Shown here piece after piece: positions 61,620 through 64,000 of a stretch of 64,000 bases of DNA. This stretch comes from Escallonia rubra (taxonomy: Eukaryota > Streptophyta > Magnoliopsida > Escalloniales > Escalloniaceae), in assembly GCA_033065855.1 (NCBI GenBank), contig JAVXUO010002543.1, positions 434,001 to 498,000 of the forward strand, written 5' to 3'. Both the position numbers and the translations under genes were made by a program. Numbering within the stretch: the first letter of the stretch is position 1; every line of letters starts with the position of its first letter. The notes under the pieces were generated by a model. The model was not told the DNA's origin. It saw nothing but the letters and a program-made list of their open reading frames with translations, and ran no database searches.

Positions 61620-62849
61620 GTTAATTATAGTCGTTGCAAAAATTTAACAGTGTAGAATTAGCAAAATACTTCTATCGGGGTGGCAAATTACCGAAATGCC
61701 CCCTGGCATCGAAAATCTCAAAAGCGCTTTGAAATGCTATTTTAAGCTTTATGAATTCATTCTTGATCTAAAAAGTATTTTACAAAAGTTTCGCCCAAAA
61801 ATCCCGAACCGGTGTCCGGATCGAGCGCTTAAAAGCCCGTTCGGCCAAAAAATAGCTAACGACATCAGAATGGCACAAATTCCGGGGAAACGGAACTTCC
61901 CAACAGCCTAGGGTTCTCATAAAAGTTTCGCGCGAAATCGCGCTAGTTTGATATTTTAAATTACACTGCGAAGTTACAAGGTTCCCCGTATCAGTTGACC
62001 CATTTCCAGTCCAGAGAAAAATCTGATATAGATCTTTTAAAAATAACTAGGGTCTCTTTTTTGCACTTTTACAAAATCTAGCTCTAGCTATTTTTTATAA
62101 ATTCGTGAAAAATTCAAATTTTGACGCCCTAAAAAAATGACTATTTTTTGGATTTCGAATGAATATTCGCTAATAAACGCTAGTTCAATCCCTAATTTCA
62201 AACTCTCAAAAAACAAGAATTTTAGACTATGGTAAGAACAATTTAAGCTAAACACAATTTAAACAAATCATTGGTAAGAACAATTTGAAATTAACATTGA
62301 ATTATAAAAAATTTAAAATACTTACTTGTTTTAACTTTATATATTTGTATCAAGAAAAATCCACCGATCTTCTAGCGTAAATTTTTTTCGTTTGTATTGT
62401 TGTGGAGATTATGTAAGTGAGATATGGAGTATGAAGTGTGTGTTGGTAAAGATGATGGGGAGTGGAAGAAATGGTTCGGGGAGAAGGGTTTATAAAGAGG
62501 AAAAAATGAGGGAGAGAGATGAAATAAAGCAGAGAAACGTCGAAAAAAGGACGGGGAACCGGGCACGTGGCAGGGGGGCCGCAAAATGGGGGGGGGGCTG
62601 CAAAATGGTGACCCAGATTTGGGGGGGGGGGACCGAAGGGGGTGCCACGTGGCAGGCAGGGAAAGGGGACTGGGGACCCCTGCCACGTGGCAGGCAGGAA
62701 GGGGGAAGGGGGACCGCTGGCTGCCACGTGGCAGGCAGGAAGGGGGACCGCATGCCGGTGGGTGGGTGTAAAAAAAATTAATTGTGCAAATCGCACATAG
62801 GGGGTGCGGTCCAGTGGATATTATCCACCGGTAGACCCTGATCGGGGCC

Positions 62850-62850
<1 letters not shown>
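61620..62850 (-). repeat. Right terminal inverted repeat of the MULE
   Basis: The reverse complement of 51300-52475. It carries TGCCACGTGGCA palindromes at 62643-62654, 62681-62692 and 62722-62733, and GCACGTGGCA at about 62563. These are more copies than in the left end. Confidence 0.85.
62326..62494 (-). promoter_or_regulatory. TATA box and leader exon in the right TIR (drives the transposase)
   Basis: TATAAA on the minus strand at 62489-62494 is followed by a leader and a donor (ACAA|GTAAGTA, exon end 62326). It mirrors the left TIR exactly. The intron would run to an acceptor just before the transposase start codon (60764). Confidence 0.6.

Positions 62851-62898
<48 letters not shown>
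62851..62898. repeat. TA/TG microsatellite at the MULE right border
   Basis: (TA)n followed by (TG)n and GTGCGTG. It is the counterpart of the AT run left of the element and of the CA run at 49205-49222 in unit B1. Confidence 0.85.
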
Positions 62899-62900
<2 letters not shown>

Positions 62901-63830
62901 CTCGGGTTGGTTCGATTTATAACGTTTTAAAAAAAACCAAATCGAACCAACAAAACCAACATCCGTTTGGAAAGGGAAAAAAAAACCCCAAATGATTGTT
63001 TTCCTAAATAGGTTTGTGATTGGCTGATTTGGTCAGTTTTGTTTGAACTGTTTAAATTGAGATAGTTGCGATGGCGGTCAATAGTAATGATCGAGCACGT
63101 GGAAACAATGGGTTTTGTAGTGGAGATTACGATGGTGGTTTGGTAGTTAGGAAATAGATCGATTGTGGATGTTGAAGGGATTGATGATGGGTGCAATCAT
63201 GTCGGCAGTGATCACATTGGCAGTTTGTAATAGTGATCAAGCAGAGTGGAGACACCAGTGCTGAATTTGGTAGGTGGAGACAGTGCCTATGTATTTGGTG
63301 GTTAAAGGGAAGCATATACCGATTGTCAATGTTGAAGGGTTGGGTGGTGGTGAATTAATGATGGGTAGCAATTACAGCGGCAGGTGGAAGATAAAGTGGT
63401 TTGTGATAGTCGTGGTAGGTTTAGTGAAATTGTTGTTGATATGGCGATAGTCTGTTCTTCATAGGCTGATGATGATGATAATAGTGGTGTTGGTGGTTCT
63501 TTGTGGTTGTGGTGGGTGCTAGTGGACAAAAGTAAAGGCAAATTGGTGTTGGTGGTAGGTAGCGGGTAGTAGGTGGTGGTGTTAAGCAAGAAAAAGAAAC
63601 GGAAAATGGAAAAGAAAAGAGACATGTGGTTTAATTGAAAAAGGAAAAAATGAGTTTGACAAAAATATTAAGAAACACCAATCATGTTTTGAGATGTAGT
63701 TAATTGTTCAAATTTTCTTGTATTTATTTGTCACTTACTTAAATACTCCTCTAAAAAGGTCTCGTGAATGGCAGAAACAAACATCCATCCACATAATTGT
63801 GCCAGTGCATTGAATTTTGGTCTAATTTCT
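62899..63830. repeat. Second copy of unit part B (B2)
   Basis: A direct repeat of 49230-50135 with scattered differences (for example GGAGATTACGATGGTGG and CATCCACATAATTGTGCC). It was separated from A2 by the MITE and the MULE. The remaining bases to 64000 hold the inverted counterpart of the unit's left end (TTTTGCC(A)AAAGTT...TTGCAATTTAG). Confidence 0.75.
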
Positions 63831-64000
63831 GCAATTTCAAAACATCAGGGTTTTAGATGCCCAATTTTGAAATTTAGGATTTTATTTGCCAAAAGTTATA
63901 AACTTTAGATGATAATTTGCAATTTAGCCCAAAAAAATCTTCATTTACAGTTACAAAATAGTTGTTCAATCACCCAGTGTGATTATGGGAATTCTATGAT

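Larger units (their letters stand above)
51300..62850. mobile_element. 11.55-kb Mutator-like element with long inverted ends, transposase and PMD-Ulp1 gene
   Basis: Left end 51300-52475 and right end about 61620-62850 are inverted copies and look very similar over about 1.2 kb. They begin GGGGGCC/GGGCCCC, share GGTGGATA-ATATCCAC and CCGCACCCCCTATGTGCG, and continue through GC-rich G-box repeats, a TATA box, a leader exon and a splice donor. Between them are a broken PMD-Ulp1 gene (+), a 166-bp tandem array and an intact FAR1-type transposase (-), converging. The insertion is in an AT microsatellite, so the expected 9-bp duplication (TATATATAT) cannot be told from the background. MULEs that carry Ulp1-like genes are known in plants (the Kaonashi group). 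The similar arms and open transposase suggest a fairly recent insertion. Confidence 0.87.

Overview
The window is nuclear DNA of a flowering plant, most likely a eudicot. The evidence is long introns with GT-AG borders, Copia, Gypsy, MULE, hAT-like and mariner-like elements of plant type, and two complete plant RNA-silencing genes. I cannot name the species.

Layout. Positions 1-6300 are repeat-rich and hold no intact gene, only hAT-like debris and a CDC48 (AAA ATPase) fragment at about 5.4-5.65 kb. Positions 6402-26438 (+) hold a complete SERRATE gene of 12 coding exons and 748 residues. Its large introns carry a MULE with a perfect 9-bp target duplication, a mariner-like element with TA duplications, and a near-perfect hairpin with 36-bp arms. 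Positions 27-39 kb are intergenic: a degenerate Ty3/Gypsy pol remnant split by a full-length but broken Ty1/Copia element with both LTRs, then a possible solo LTR. Positions 39063-45166 (-) hold a complete ARGONAUTE4-type gene of 21 coding exons and 918 residues, with a 5'UTR exon and a 2.2-kb leader intron reaching to about 47.5 kb.

Positions 48.4-63.9 kb are a nested transposon block. A roughly 1.7-kb tandemly duplicated repeat is interrupted by a foldback MITE and by an 11.55-kb Mutator-like element (51300-62850). The element has about 1.2-kb terminal inverted repeats and two convergent genes. One is an intact 724-residue FAR1-type MULE transposase on the minus strand. The other is a broken plant-mobile-domain plus Ulp1-protease gene on the plus strand. 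Each inverted repeat carries a TATA box, a leader exon and a splice donor, so each gene seems to start in its own end of the element. A 166-bp tandem array separates the two 3' ends.

How the genes relate. SERRATE (microRNA processing) and AGO4 (RNA-directed DNA methylation) face each other tail to tail. Their Arabidopsis counterparts, AT2G27100 and AT2G27040, are also near neighbours, so this looks like conserved microsynteny and the exon models support each other. The transposons are the kind of DNA that AGO4 silences, but nothing in the sequence shows a direct link.
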